A stretch of DNA of 7,766 nt from Candidatus Hydrogenedentota bacterium (GCA_903922535.1 CAIXUF010000967.1:1-7766); one strand, 5' to 3'. Numbered from the stretch's first letter, positions 1 through 6,215 are shown. Translations and numbers: made by a program. The notes: generated from the sequence alone by a model not told the origin.

Positions 1-1
1 C

Positions 2-370
2 CTTGATCCGGTGGCTGCGGCGCGCGCCGCTGAGGCGGCCGGGGCGGGCGAAATTCTGATCACCTCCATTGACCGTGACGGCACGCTGGAGGGGTATGAC
101 ATTGACTTGGTCCGCGCCGTGTCCGGCGCGGTGTCCATTCCGGTGATCGCCTGCGGCGGCGCGGGTGCCGTGGCCCATCTGGCCGCGGGGGTGTATGAGG
201 GCGGCGCGTCGGCGGTGGCCGCCGGGGCTTTCTTCCTGTTCTTCGGCAGGCGCCGCACCGTGCTTATCACCTATCCCAAGGACGACGAACTGCGCCGCCA
301 TTTCCGGCCGGAGCATGTGCGCCCCAAGGACGTGCTTCCGGCGGTGACCATGGACGACGCACGGCTTTGA
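2..370 (+). CDS. HisF-like synthase subunit, C-terminal part (surface sugar amidotransferase partner)
   Basis: This is the last 122 codons of a gene that enters from the left edge; its true start is outside the window. The reading frame is open from base 2 (L-D-P-V-A-A-A-R) to TGA at 368-370. It shows the HisF (beta/alpha)8-barrel signatures: an [12 protein letters not shown] block followed by GYD, then a [10 protein letters not shown] phosphate-binding loop, then [12 protein letters not shown]. The ending FFxFxGRRRxVLIxYP is, from memory of the family, typical of HisF paralogues in O-antigen/LPS clusters (WbuZ type) rather than of histidine biosynthesis. In that setting HisF and HisH supply ammonia from glutamine to a sugar amidotransferase. 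The next gene is exactly such an amidotransferase, 28 bp downstream, which supports the surface-sugar role. A genuine histidine-pathway hisF is the alternative, but the neighbour makes it less likely. A HisH-like partner would be expected upstream, outside the window. Confidence 0.85.
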   Translation, partial: LDPVAAARAAEAAGAGEILITSIDRDGTLEGYDIDLVRAVSGAVSIPVIACGGAGAVAHLAAGVYEGGASAVAAGAFFLFFGRRRTVLITYPKDDELRRHFRPEHVRPKDVLPAVTMDDARL

Positions 371-398
371 ACACAGCCGCAAGCAGCAAAGGACTGTC

Positions 399-1565
399 AT
401 GACCGCACGCCTGGATGATGCCACCTCCCCCTCCCCCTGCGCCTGTGTCCGCTGTGTCATGGACGAGACGGTGCCTGGGATCCGTTTCGACCGGGACGGC
501 ACCTGCAACTACTGCCGCATGCAGGACGAACTGGAGCGGCAGTTTCCCATCGGGGAAGAGGGCACCCGCATCCTTCAGCAACTCGCCGGCCAGATTCGGC
601 GTCATGGCCGGGGGCGGCCCTACGACTGCGTCGTCGGCGTCAGCGGCGGGCGCGACACCTCCTATTGCCTCTATTATGTCAAGGAAATCATGGGGCTGCG
701 CCCGCTGGCGGTCCATTTCGACAACGGCTGGGATTCGGACATCGCCAAGACCAATCTTGCCCGCCTTTGCGACGCGCTCGATGTGGACCTGCACACGATC
801 ATCATGGACTGGCCCGATTCGCGCGAGCTGACCAACAGCACCATCCGCGCCTGTGTGCCCTACATCGACGTCACGGACGATGTGGGCATCGCCAGCGCGC
901 TGTACCGCACCGCGGCCAAGGAAAACGTGCGCCACATTATCATGAGCCACTCCTTCCGCGAGGAGGGCGTCACGCCGCTGGCGTGGAACTACATCGACGG
1001 GCGCTATGTGCGCGCACTCATCCGCCGCTTTGCCACCACGCCCCTGAAGTCCTTTCAGAACGTGGACATCCACCACATGCTCTACTGGATAATCGTCAAG
1101 GGCATCCGGGTGGTCAACATCACCAACCACTACGATGACACGGGCGACAAGGTGGAGCGGCTGCTGGCGGAGAAATACGGGTGGGTGGACACGGGCCAGC
1201 ACCACATGGACAACGAGCTGTTTGCGCTGGTCTACCACTACAGCCGCCGCAAGTTTGGATTCGACTGGCGGGTTGTGGAGCTTTCGGCCAAGGTGCGCAC
1301 CGGCGTCATCAGCCGCGAAGACGCCCTCAAGGCGCTTCAGACCTCCCCCTTCTTCGAGACGGACGACATGGTCAACTACTGCCTCAAGAAGCAGGGCATT
1401 TCCCGGGAGGAGTACGAGTCTATTCTGAAGGCGCCCAACAAGTACTTCACGGACTACCCCACCTACTACCCGCTGCTGCGGCTGTTCAAGTTTCCCATCA
1501 AGTTGCTCTGCCGCCGTCATGTTTTGCCCGCCCACGTCTATGAAAAGTTCTTTGATGCGGTGTAA
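399..1565 (+). CDS. N-acetyl sugar amidotransferase (WbuX/WbpG/PseA-like PP-loop enzyme)
   Basis: 388 aa, ATG at 399 with an AAAGGA site at 388-393. Near the N-terminus a four-cysteine cluster, C16-x-x-C19 and C36-x-x-C39, surrounds VMDETVPGIRFDRDGTCNYC; this resembles the zinc-knuckle start of the family. A PP-loop ATP-pyrophosphatase motif follows, VSGGRDTS (residues 81-88), then AVHFDNGW. Such enzymes adenylate a carbonyl on an N-acetylated sugar and use ammonia from a HisH/HisF pair to make an acetamidino group on O-antigen, pseudaminic/legionaminic acid or related surface sugars. The preceding HisF-like gene is the expected partner. Length fits the family. The PP-loop reads SGGRDT where SGGxDS is more usual; threonine is a conservative change and the next residue is serine, so activity is still expected. 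The exact sugar substrate cannot be read from the sequence. It probably shares a transcript with the upstream gene. Confidence 0.88.
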   Translation: MTARLDDATSPSPCACVRCVMDETVPGIRFDRDGTCNYCRMQDELERQFPIGEEGTRILQQLAGQIRRHGRGRPYDCVVGVSGGRDTSYCLYYVKEIMGLRPLAVHFDNGWDSDIAKTNLARLCDALDVDLHTIIMDWPDSRELTNSTIRACVPYIDVTDDVGIASALYRTAAKENVRHIIMSHSFREEGVTPLAWNYIDGRYVRALIRRFATTPLKSFQNVDIHHMLYWIIVKGIRVVNITNHYDDTGDKVERLLAEKYGWVDTGQHHMDNELFALVYHYSRRKFGFDWRVVELSAKVRTGVISREDALKALQTSPFFETDDMVNYCLKKQGISREEYESILKAPNKYFTDYPTYYPLLRLFKFPIKLLCRRHVLPAHVYEKFFDAV

Positions 1566-1600
1566 CGCATTGCGCCGCAATGCGTTGCGTTTTGTGTTTT
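1564..1600 (+). terminator. Hairpin overlapping the amidotransferase stop codon, probable terminator
   Basis: A perfect 11-bp inverted repeat, AACGCATTGCG at 1564-1574 and CGCAATGCGTT at 1576-1586, begins inside the TAA stop codon. A real hairpin would open the central bases to form a loop of about 5-7 nt. The right arm runs into a T-rich stretch at 1585-1600 (TTGCGTTTTGTGTTTT), which is interrupted by G. It lies between the sugar cluster and the separately promoted rnk gene, as expected for a terminator. The broken T tract leaves an alternative: a dispersed palindromic repeat. Confidence 0.55.
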
Positions 1601-1616
1601 CCGGGCAAAAAAGATG

Positions 1617-1645
1617 TTTACAAATCGTGAGGAAAGCGTTAAGAT
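1617..1645 (+). promoter_or_regulatory. Sigma70-type promoter for rnk
   Basis: TTTACA at 1617-1622 and TAAGAT at 1640-1645 are separated by exactly 17 bp; both hexamers match consensus at five and four positions respectively. An A6 run at 1607-1612 just upstream could act as an UP element. Predicted transcription start is near 1652, giving a leader of about 100 nt before the ATG at 1751. A 5-bp hairpin CGCCC-AA-GGGCG at 1671-1682 lies in that leader, but no recognised riboswitch does. Confidence 0.6.
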
Positions 1646-1750
1646 GCTTAGCAACACCGGAGACCGGATCCGCCCAAGGGCGTGACGGTCCAGCGCACAG
1701 TGGGCGCGCGGTGGGCAAGGGTTCCAGGCGTCATACCGAAAGGAGCAGTA

Positions 1751-2170
1751 ATGAGCCATCGGCAAATCCTGGTGACAGAGCAGGATCGTGTGACGATTGA
1801 GAAGCGGATTGGATTGATAACAGGCGGAGAGAACCAGGATTCGTGGGAATCCGTGCGCCATCTCCATGATGAACTTGACGGGGCCGTGGTCGTTGGCGAC
1901 AGCCAGATGCCCGAAGACGTGATTACCATGAATTCCAGCGTGGTTTTGCTGGATCTGGACACGGGCAGCGAGCGGCTTTGCACACTGGTTTACCCCGGCT
2001 ATTTTTCGGGCGCACCGGACCGTGTGTCCGTGCTCACCCCCCTGGGCACGGCCCTGCTGGGGGCCCGCATCGGCACCGAGATCGAATACGAGTCTTCCAC
2101 AAAAGGCCACAGGCGCGTCCAGGTTACGGACATTGTCTACCAGCCCAGGGCCGTCGAACAGGCCGTGTGA
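1751..2170 (+). CDS. rnk: Rnk-type regulator (GreA/GreB-like, RNA polymerase secondary-channel binding)
   Basis: 139 aa from the ATG at 1751, preceded by GAAAGGAG at 1738-1745 with a 5-nt gap. An in-frame GTG at 1682 would add 23 residues of unrelated composition and has no site, so the ATG is preferred. The N-terminal ~50 residues form the short helical part. From about residue 53 the sequence follows the E. coli Rnk pattern closely: MPEDVITMNSSV, then TLVYPG, VSVLTPLGTALLGARIGTEIEY and a final VYQP. This C-terminal half is the FKBP-like GreA/GreB domain. Family members bind RNA polymerase like Gre factors but lack the long acidic-tipped coiled coil needed for transcript cleavage; E. coli Rnk was first described as a regulator of nucleoside diphosphate kinase. 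The gene has its own promoter and no close operon partner, so a general housekeeping role is likely. Confidence 0.92.
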   Translation: MSHRQILVTEQDRVTIEKRIGLITGGENQDSWESVRHLHDELDGAVVVGDSQMPEDVITMNSSVVLLDLDTGSERLCTLVYPGYFSGAPDRVSVLTPLGTALLGARIGTEIEYESSTKGHRRVQVTDIVYQPRAVEQAV

Positions 2171-2208
2171 TCCGACTTTGGCGGTTGCGCGATGACGGCA
2201 GGAACGCA

Positions 2209-2223
2209 CGCACGGGACGTGCG
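2209..2223 (+). terminator. GC-rich hairpin downstream of rnk, weak terminator candidate
   Basis: CGCACG (2209-2214) and CGTGCG (2218-2223) pair around a GGA loop, extendable by CAC/GTG with one bulge. It lies 38 nt after the rnk stop codon. No T tract follows, so intrinsic termination is uncertain; it may instead protect the 3' end. Confidence 0.3.
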
Positions 2224-2422
2224 GGTGGTGTTTGACTGTCGGCGTTTGCGGGGCCGTCTGGTGCGTGATCCCCTATACGGCGTTTGATCCGGGCGGATTT
2301 GTCTGCAAGGGACGAGAATGACATAAAGGACCCAAAGGGTGGTGTCGGAACTCAGTTCCTTGGAGAGGGTTTGTTTTGTCCTTTTCGCCGTTGAAGTCCT
2401 TTTTGTGCCTGTACTTGGAGCC

Positions 2423-2500
2423 AGATGCCCAAACGGCAACCGCCGAATTCGGGAAGTGCGGCGGGTATGCGTCCGAAATCTGCCCGGGCGTCCGGCATCT
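2423..2500. other. Nested inverted repeats, possible structured RNA element
   Basis: AGATGCC (2423-2429) can pair with GGCATCT (2494-2500), closing a 64-nt interior. Inside, CCGCCG (2440-2445) pairs with CGGCGG (2459-2464), and a GCCCGGGC palindrome follows near 2482-2489. The palindrome CCGAATTCGG overlaps the inner stem. This could fold as a multibranched RNA or be a relic repeat. It matches no RNA family that I recognise. Confidence 0.3.
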
Positions 2501-2558
2501 CTGACACAACACGGCAATTTCCGGCACCCACCCAAACCCAAATCACCCGCCGAGTCAA

Positions 2559-2585
2559 GTCCATATCGTCCATAATGTCCATGAC
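2559..2585. repeat. Three tandem 9-bp GTCCATNNN units
   Basis: The units are GTCCATATC (2559-2567), GTCCATAAT (2568-2576) and GTCCATGAC (2577-2585). The first six bases are invariant and the last three vary. The third unit is also the left arm of the adjacent hairpin. The period of nine keeps translation in frame, so the minus strand reads as repeated Met-Asp pairs (MDIMDDMD), but there is no other coding evidence. Confidence 0.8.
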
Positions 2586-2604
2586 TACCATGTAAGTCAT
2601 GGAC
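2577..2604. repeat. Perfect 10-bp hairpin ending the GTCCAT array
   Basis: GTCCATGACT (2577-2586) and AGTCATGGAC (2595-2604) are exact reverse complements around the 8-nt loop ACCATGTA. The left arm is the last array unit plus one base, so the array and hairpin form one composite element. There is no T tract on either side, which argues against a simple terminator. A protein-binding site, an RNA processing site or a mobile palindromic repeat are all possible. Confidence 0.8.
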
Positions 2605-2662
2605 AACCCAACGCCCGTTTTCAGGACAAACGGATGACTGTTTCCCGCCTGCCCTTGCGCTT

Positions 2663-2693
2663 TTCACGGTCGGTGTCGATATTTGGGTAGAAT
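2663..2693 (+). promoter_or_regulatory. Weak promoter candidate for the ECF sigma gene
   Basis: TAGAAT at 2688-2693 is a good -10 match. The best upstream hexamer, TTCACG at 2663-2668, gives a spacer of 19 bp, longer than ideal. A start near 2700 would leave a leader of only about 20 nt made up almost entirely of the ribosome-site palindrome. Confidence 0.3.
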
Positions 2694-2702
2694 CAACCGT
2701 GC

Positions 2703-2719
2703 AGGAAAGGATTCCTTTC
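2703..2719 (+). promoter_or_regulatory. Ribosome binding site inside a palindrome (ECF sigma gene)
   Basis: AGGAAAGGA (2703-2711) sits 8 nt before the ATG at 2720 and fixes that start. The 15-mer GAAAGGATTCCTTTC (2705-2719) is a perfect palindrome about its central T and ends at the base before the ATG. In RNA it can form a 6-bp stem with a 3-nt loop that buries the Shine-Dalgarno bases. In DNA it could be an operator. Confidence 0.55.
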
Positions 2720-5218
2720 ATGAGCGCAAATGACGCCCTTCTGATTGAGCGCTGGCGGCAACGGGGTGATGCCGGGGCCTTTTCCGAAATCGTGTCGCGT
2801 TATTCCGGGATGGTGTATGCGACGTGCCGCCGGGTGCTGCGAAACGCGGAAGACGCACAGGACGCCGCCCAGGAGTGTTTCATCGAACTGATGCGCGCGC
2901 GGGTGGAACCGTCTCCCACGCTGGGGCCGTGGCTGCACACGGTCGCCGTAAGGCGCTCACTGGACCGTTTCAAGAGTGCGCGCCGCCGCGCGCAGCGGGA
3001 GTTGGACTATCCGCAGGCGCAGGAAAGCGTTCAGGCCGAACCGGAAACCGCCGAGTTGCTGGCGCTCATCGACGAGGCCATCGCGGCACTGCCGGACGCG
3101 CCGCGGGTTCTGATCGTCGGCCGTTTTCTCGAGAACCGCACCTACGACAGTCTCGCCGAGGCCCAGAACATCTCGGAATCCACCGCACGTTACCGGGTCA
3201 ACAACGGCATCGAACAAATCCGCGCCTTCCTGAAACGGCGCGGGATGGTGGTGTCGGAATTCGTTCTGGCAGCCGTGATGGGCGGGCAACTGGCGGAGGC
3301 CGCGCCCGCGCCCGCCTCCCTGACCATAGCCCTTGGCAAACTGGCTTTGGGCGGCGTGCCGCCACACATCGACCCCGTCTTCACCGAGCCCACAAAAGTC
3401 GCGTTGTCCCGGTCGCTGCCCGTGTGGAAAGCGGTCACGGCCCTGGCAACGGTGGTTGTCGCGGCGGCAGTGGTGGCGGGCCTGATGCTCAGGCCGTCCA
3501 AGCCGCCGCAAGAGAGTCCCCAAATTGCCATGGCCGGTGCAAAACACCGTGCCCTCCAAAAAACCGAGCGCGGCCCCGATCCCGGGCAACCGGCAGCGGT
3601 GTCCCGGAACGAAAGCCCTCCGCCGTCCGCCCAGGCTGTCCCCGTGAAGCCGGCGGTGTCCGTTCCCGGGGTGCCCGTTCCCGCCACGAAGCCCAAGGCC
3701 GCGAATCCGTCCGATCCATGCACCATTTCCGGGACCATTTCCGACAGCACGGGGCGGAGTGTTGCCGGTGCCCGCGTCAGCGCGGCCGTCTGGCAAAGCG
3801 GCTACGACTATCGCACGATGGTGGTCTGGCACGGTGAAACCGACGCGGGGGGGCAGTACACCATCACAGATATAGATGTTGGACAGCATAGCTTTGCCGA
3901 TGTCAGCGTCAGCGCCACGGGGTTTCAAACATATGGGAAACGTGTGGACATAAAGGCGGGGGAGGAGCGCGCGGGCGTTGATTTCGCCCTGTCCGAGGGG
4001 GTCAACCTTGACGGGCGCGTGCTGGACGCATTGGGCAATCCCGTGACCGGCGCGGCCGTCGCGTGCCGGTCGATGACCGGCCCGTCAGGGTTCAGCACCA
4101 CCAATTACCATGTCGCGGCCACCGATGCGGATGGCGCGTTCACCATGGGTTTTCGAAACGATGGCATCGCATCGCTCCTGGTGATCCCTCCGGGAAAGCC
4201 GGAGAGCTTCTTTCCCGCGGTGCCCATTGGGGAGTCGAAGACCGTTGATCTTACCCTGACCGCACCGGCATGCCTGTCCGGCACGGTCACCCATGCTGAT
4301 GGGTCGCCCGCCGCGGACCTGAGCATCATGCTGATCGCGCGCTACGCGCCCGACGGCGGCATGCCCGACTATGCCGCCCACGTTGAGTCCCACGACGAAT
4401 CCGAAATTGCCATGGCCTACAGCCGCCCGACAAACACGGGACCGGATGGAAGCTACACCTTCACGGATCTTCCCGCCGTGCCCGACGTGGTGCTGGAGTT
4501 CGACAAGGCTCCAGAGGGAAAGAGCATGACATTCGTGAACTTGTTCAAGCAGGACGCCGGACCCGTCGCGCCGGGCGAGCACAAAACATGGAACTGCACG
4601 CTGCCGTCGGAGGGTGAGATGATGACCATTCGCGGCCATGTCCTGGGGCTGCATTCGGGAAGACCGTTGGAGGCGTCCGTTGCCTATGAAAACACCAAGA
4701 CGCATCAAAGTCTGATGGTTGTCATCGATCCTGGAAACGACGGTGCTTATGAGCTAATACTCAACACGCCCGCCTCGTATGAATTGTGGGGGCATTACAT
4801 GGCCGGCACACTGGATACCGGGCGAAAGGAGAGCAGTCAAACCGTTCCCTGGGCGGCCGGCACCACGCGCACCGTTGACTTCCGCCTGCCCGACCCCTTT
4901 GTCATGTCAATCCGGGTCGTTGACACGGAAGGACAGCCGGTGGAAGGGGCCAATGTGGACGGGACACAGGGGGTTTTCAGGCCCAAGTACAAGACAGACC
5001 AGGAAGGCCGGTACGCATGGGACGGGTTTGCTCCCGACATTGAGGCGCATTTCACCGTCACCAAGGACGGGTATCGCCAGGCGGAATCCCAGAGGATAAC
5101 AGGGGAGTCGGGTGCGGTTTACCCCGAGGAGACCGTCGTGTTTCACCGTGTTGACGAACCGGAAGCGGTGGACTCGCCGCTGCCGCCGCCGGCACCCGAT
5201 TCGCCCACGGCTGGGTGA
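2720..5218 (+). CDS. Membrane-tethered ECF sigma factor fused to carboxypeptidase-regulatory-like exported domains
   Basis: 832 aa from the ATG at 2720, chosen over the in-frame GTG at 2699 because AGGAAAGGA precedes it. Residues ~20-90 are sigma70 region 2 (AFSEIVSRYSGMVYATCRRVL, EDAQDAAQECFIEL, WLHTVAVRRSLD). Residues ~112-174 are region 4, with LPDAPRVLIVGRFLENRTYDSLAEAQNIS as its helix-turn-helix part. A mildly hydrophobic stretch (176-212) precedes a clear transmembrane helix (~236-257, ALATVVVAAAVVAGLML). A Pro/Ala/Lys linker (258-332) follows, then about five beta-sandwich repeats near 334-427, 428-516, 517-632, 634-726 and 727-810. Most repeats carry a D-x-x-G-x-(Y/F) turn: TDAGGQY 374, TDADGAF 468, TGPDGSY 573, NDGAY near 673, TDQEGRY 759. 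The tail is proline-rich. An ordinary ECF factor is about 180-200 aa. The sigma part must face the cytoplasm, placing the repeats outside. Release by proteolysis or direct tethered activation is inference. It leads the three-gene exported-domain cluster. Confidence 0.88.
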   Translation: MSANDALLIERWRQRGDAGAFSEIVSRYSGMVYATCRRVLRNAEDAQDAAQECFIELMRARVEPSPTLGPWLHTVAVRRSLDRFKSARRRAQRELDYPQAQESVQAEPETAELLALIDEAIAALPDAPRVLIVGRFLENRTYDSLAEAQNISESTARYRVNNGIEQIRAFLKRRGMVVSEFVLAAVMGGQLAEAAPAPASLTIALGKLALGGVPPHIDPVFTEPTKVALSRSLPVWKAVTALATVVVAAAVVAGLMLRPSKPPQESPQIAMAGAKHRALQKTERGPDPGQPAAVSRNESPPPSAQAVPVKPAVSVPGVPVPATKPKAANPSDPCTISGTISDSTGRSVAGARVSAAVWQSGYDYRTMVVWHGETDAGGQYTITDIDVGQHSFADVSVSATGFQTYGKRVDIKAGEERAGVDFALSEGVNLDGRVLDALGNPVTGAAVACRSMTGPSGFSTTNYHVAATDADGAFTMGFRNDGIASLLVIPPGKPESFFPAVPIGESKTVDLTLTAPACLSGTVTHADGSPAADLSIMLIARYAPDGGMPDYAAHVESHDESEIAMAYSRPTNTGPDGSYTFTDLPAVPDVVLEFDKAPEGKSMTFVNLFKQDAGPVAPGEHKTWNCTLPSEGEMMTIRGHVLGLHSGRPLEASVAYENTKTHQSLMVVIDPGNDGAYELILNTPASYELWGHYMAGTLDTGRKESSQTVPWAAGTTRTVDFRLPDPFVMSIRVVDTEGQPVEGANVDGTQGVFRPKYKTDQEGRYAWDGFAPDIEAHFTVTKDGYRQAESQRITGESGAVYPEETVVFHRVDEPEAVDSPLPPPAPDSPTAG

Positions 5219-5241
5219 CGCTCAAACGGCATTGAAAAGGG

Positions 5242-5270
5242 TTGCTTCGCTGAAGACCGTGCAGTATCCT
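5242..5270 (+). promoter_or_regulatory. Possible promoter in the gap before the secreted protein gene
   Basis: TTGCTT (5242-5247) and TATCCT (5265-5270) are 17 bp apart. Each hexamer matches the sigma70 consensus at four positions. The 87-bp gap shows no terminator, so readthrough from the sigma gene is also possible. Control by the ECF factor itself cannot be judged because its promoter motif is unknown. Confidence 0.3.
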
Positions 5271-5305
5271 GCAAGCGTTCGGCAAGACTGAAAAGGAGGA
5301 GTTCA

Positions 5306-6163
5306 ATGGTTTGTCGGTGCCCGCTCCGATCTTTTCCTGTGTGCTGTGCCCCTATCATTATTTTCTGCCTGGGCGCGCTTCAGGTTCTGCCTGCCGTTTC
5401 CCAGGAGACTTCGCTGCCCGACCCCAAACCGGGGCGGATTGAAGGCGCCTATTACATTGGAAAGACGCCCGGTGCCGGCGTGGAAATGATTCTGGTGCGG
5501 CAGGGGAACATCCAGGATCGGAAAGAAATACCCCGTGTGAAAACGGATGCGGCCGGCCGTTTTTCCTTTGAAGAGGTCATCCCGGGCGATTACACCGTCG
5601 GACATTTTCAGTGCAACCGCGAAAGTGATAGTACGGGCTCCACCAACGTCTGGAGCAGTTGCCACTCCCGCTGGGTTTTTGTGAAACCCGGCGAAACAGT
5701 CAAGGTGCAGATCGGCGGCACGGGCCGGAAACTGGTCGGCCGCATGGTTGCGCCGGAGGGTGTGAAAACAAAGCTTGCGTGGCAGGGCAGTTCGGATCGC
5801 CGCATTTACACGGAGACCCATTGGCCCAGCCCGCCCGCGGGGCTGTCGAAGGAGGCGGTCCAGAAGTGGTCGGACGATTGGGGCAAGACCGACGAATACC
5901 GGAAGATGCGCATGGAGGGAGTGACCATCCTCCCCGAAGTGGATGAGGACGGCACCTTCTCGGCCGTGGATGTGCCGCCGGGGACCTACTGGCTGACGGT
6001 GGACGTGCCCGAAGACAGAGTGCATTCACCGGGCAAGCCAGCCGCGGTGGTGGGGTGCCGGTTCACGGTTCCCCCGGGTGAAGATGGGGCCGTTGTTGAT
6101 CTTGGCAAAGTTAAGGCCATGATGCGGCAGGACCCGGATGACCCCAAGGACAAAAGCGAATAA
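5306..6163 (+). CDS. Secreted carboxypeptidase-regulatory-like (transthyretin-like) domain protein
   Basis: 285 aa, ATG at 5306 with a strong AAGGAGGA at 5293-5300. The N-terminus is a signal peptide: arginines at 4 and 8, a hydrophobic core about 11-28 (VCCAPIIIFCLGALQVL), and a likely signal peptidase I cut after A-V-S (residue 32). Two beta-sandwich units follow. The first, about 43-138, carries the family signature TDAAGRFSFEEVIPGDYTV. The second, about 140-250, carries DEDGTFSAVDVPPGTYWLTVDV. Between its strands lies a charged helical insert at 180-203 (LSKEAVQKWSDDWGKTDEYRKM); similar inserts occur, as I recall, in such proteins from planctomycete-like genomes. No catalytic motif is visible, so a binding, structural or sensing role outside the inner membrane is inferred. 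It shares its fold with the exported half of the preceding sigma fusion. The C-terminus (DDPKDKSE) is short and charged. Confidence 0.8.
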   Translation: MVCRCPLRSFPVCCAPIIIFCLGALQVLPAVSQETSLPDPKPGRIEGAYYIGKTPGAGVEMILVRQGNIQDRKEIPRVKTDAAGRFSFEEVIPGDYTVGHFQCNRESDSTGSTNVWSSCHSRWVFVKPGETVKVQIGGTGRKLVGRMVAPEGVKTKLAWQGSSDRRIYTETHWPSPPAGLSKEAVQKWSDDWGKTDEYRKMRMEGVTILPEVDEDGTFSAVDVPPGTYWLTVDVPEDRVHSPGKPAAVVGCRFTVPPGEDGAVVDLGKVKAMMRQDPDDPKDKSE

Positions 6164-6165
6164 GA

Positions 6166-6214
6166 GTTTCCAGCAGTTGGGAAACGCGGATGAGTTTCAG
6201 GGACGGAACTGAAA
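6166..6214 (+). repeat. Two small hairpins in the gap before the lipoprotein gene
   Basis: GTTTCC (6166-6171) pairs with GGAAAC (6180-6185), and TTTCAG (6195-6200) pairs with CTGAAA (6209-6214). Both have 6-bp stems and 8-nt loops, and both left arms lie in a GAGTTTC direct repeat. The second ends one base before the ATG at 6216, with the only purine-rich site-like stretch (GGACGGAA) in its loop. No T tract is present, so these may affect translation or stability rather than termination. Confidence 0.4.
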
Positions 6215-6215
6215 G

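Larger units (their letters stand above)
2171..2719. other. Non-coding interval of 549 bp between rnk and the ECF sigma gene
   Basis: No convincing gene was found on either strand. The open frames here lack a ribosome site and recognisable domains, and several overlap each other. The interval holds a GC hairpin (2209-2223), an odd palindrome GGAACT-C-AGTTCC (2347-2359), two copies of GTCCTTTT (2378-2385 and 2396-2403), a branched inverted-repeat zone (2423-2500), the GTCCAT array with its hairpin (2559-2604), a weak -10-like TAGAAT (2688-2693) and a palindrome at the ribosome site (2705-2719). Its size, against gaps of 28-185 bp elsewhere in the window, suggests regulatory or RNA content. Confidence 0.6.

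Noticed and set aside
362..379. CGGCT/AGCCG hairpin around the HisF-like stop codon as a terminator
   Set aside because: Only 5 bp with no T tract, and the next gene is 28 bp away in the same pathway, so termination is not expected.
267..1718. 483-codon open frame on the minus strand
   Set aside because: It lies antisense to the clear HisF-like and amidotransferase genes, has low-complexity Val/His/Ala/Asp-rich composition and no recognisable domain. Long antisense frames are common in GC-rich genes.
1682..1750. GTG at 1682 as the rnk start
   Set aside because: The added residues do not resemble Rnk, whereas the ATG at 1751 has GAAAGGAG at ideal spacing and aligns with the family N-terminus.
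2339..2575. 78-codon + strand open frame in the intergenic interval
   Set aside because: No ribosome binding site, no signal peptide or domain, and it runs into the repeat array.
2559..2604. CRISPR array
   Set aside because: Units of 9 bp with 3-bp variable parts are far too short for repeats and spacers, and no cas genes are present.
2699..2719. GTG at 2699 as the start of the sigma fusion
   Set aside because: The Shine-Dalgarno bases AGGAAAGGA lie inside the extra seven codons, so the ATG at 2720 is the better start.
2137..2721. Overlapping minus-strand frames in the intergenic interval, including one with MDIMDDMD
   Set aside because: The Met-Asp repeats are simply the reverse strand of the GTCCATNNN array. 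The frames overlap one another and lack ribosome sites and domains.
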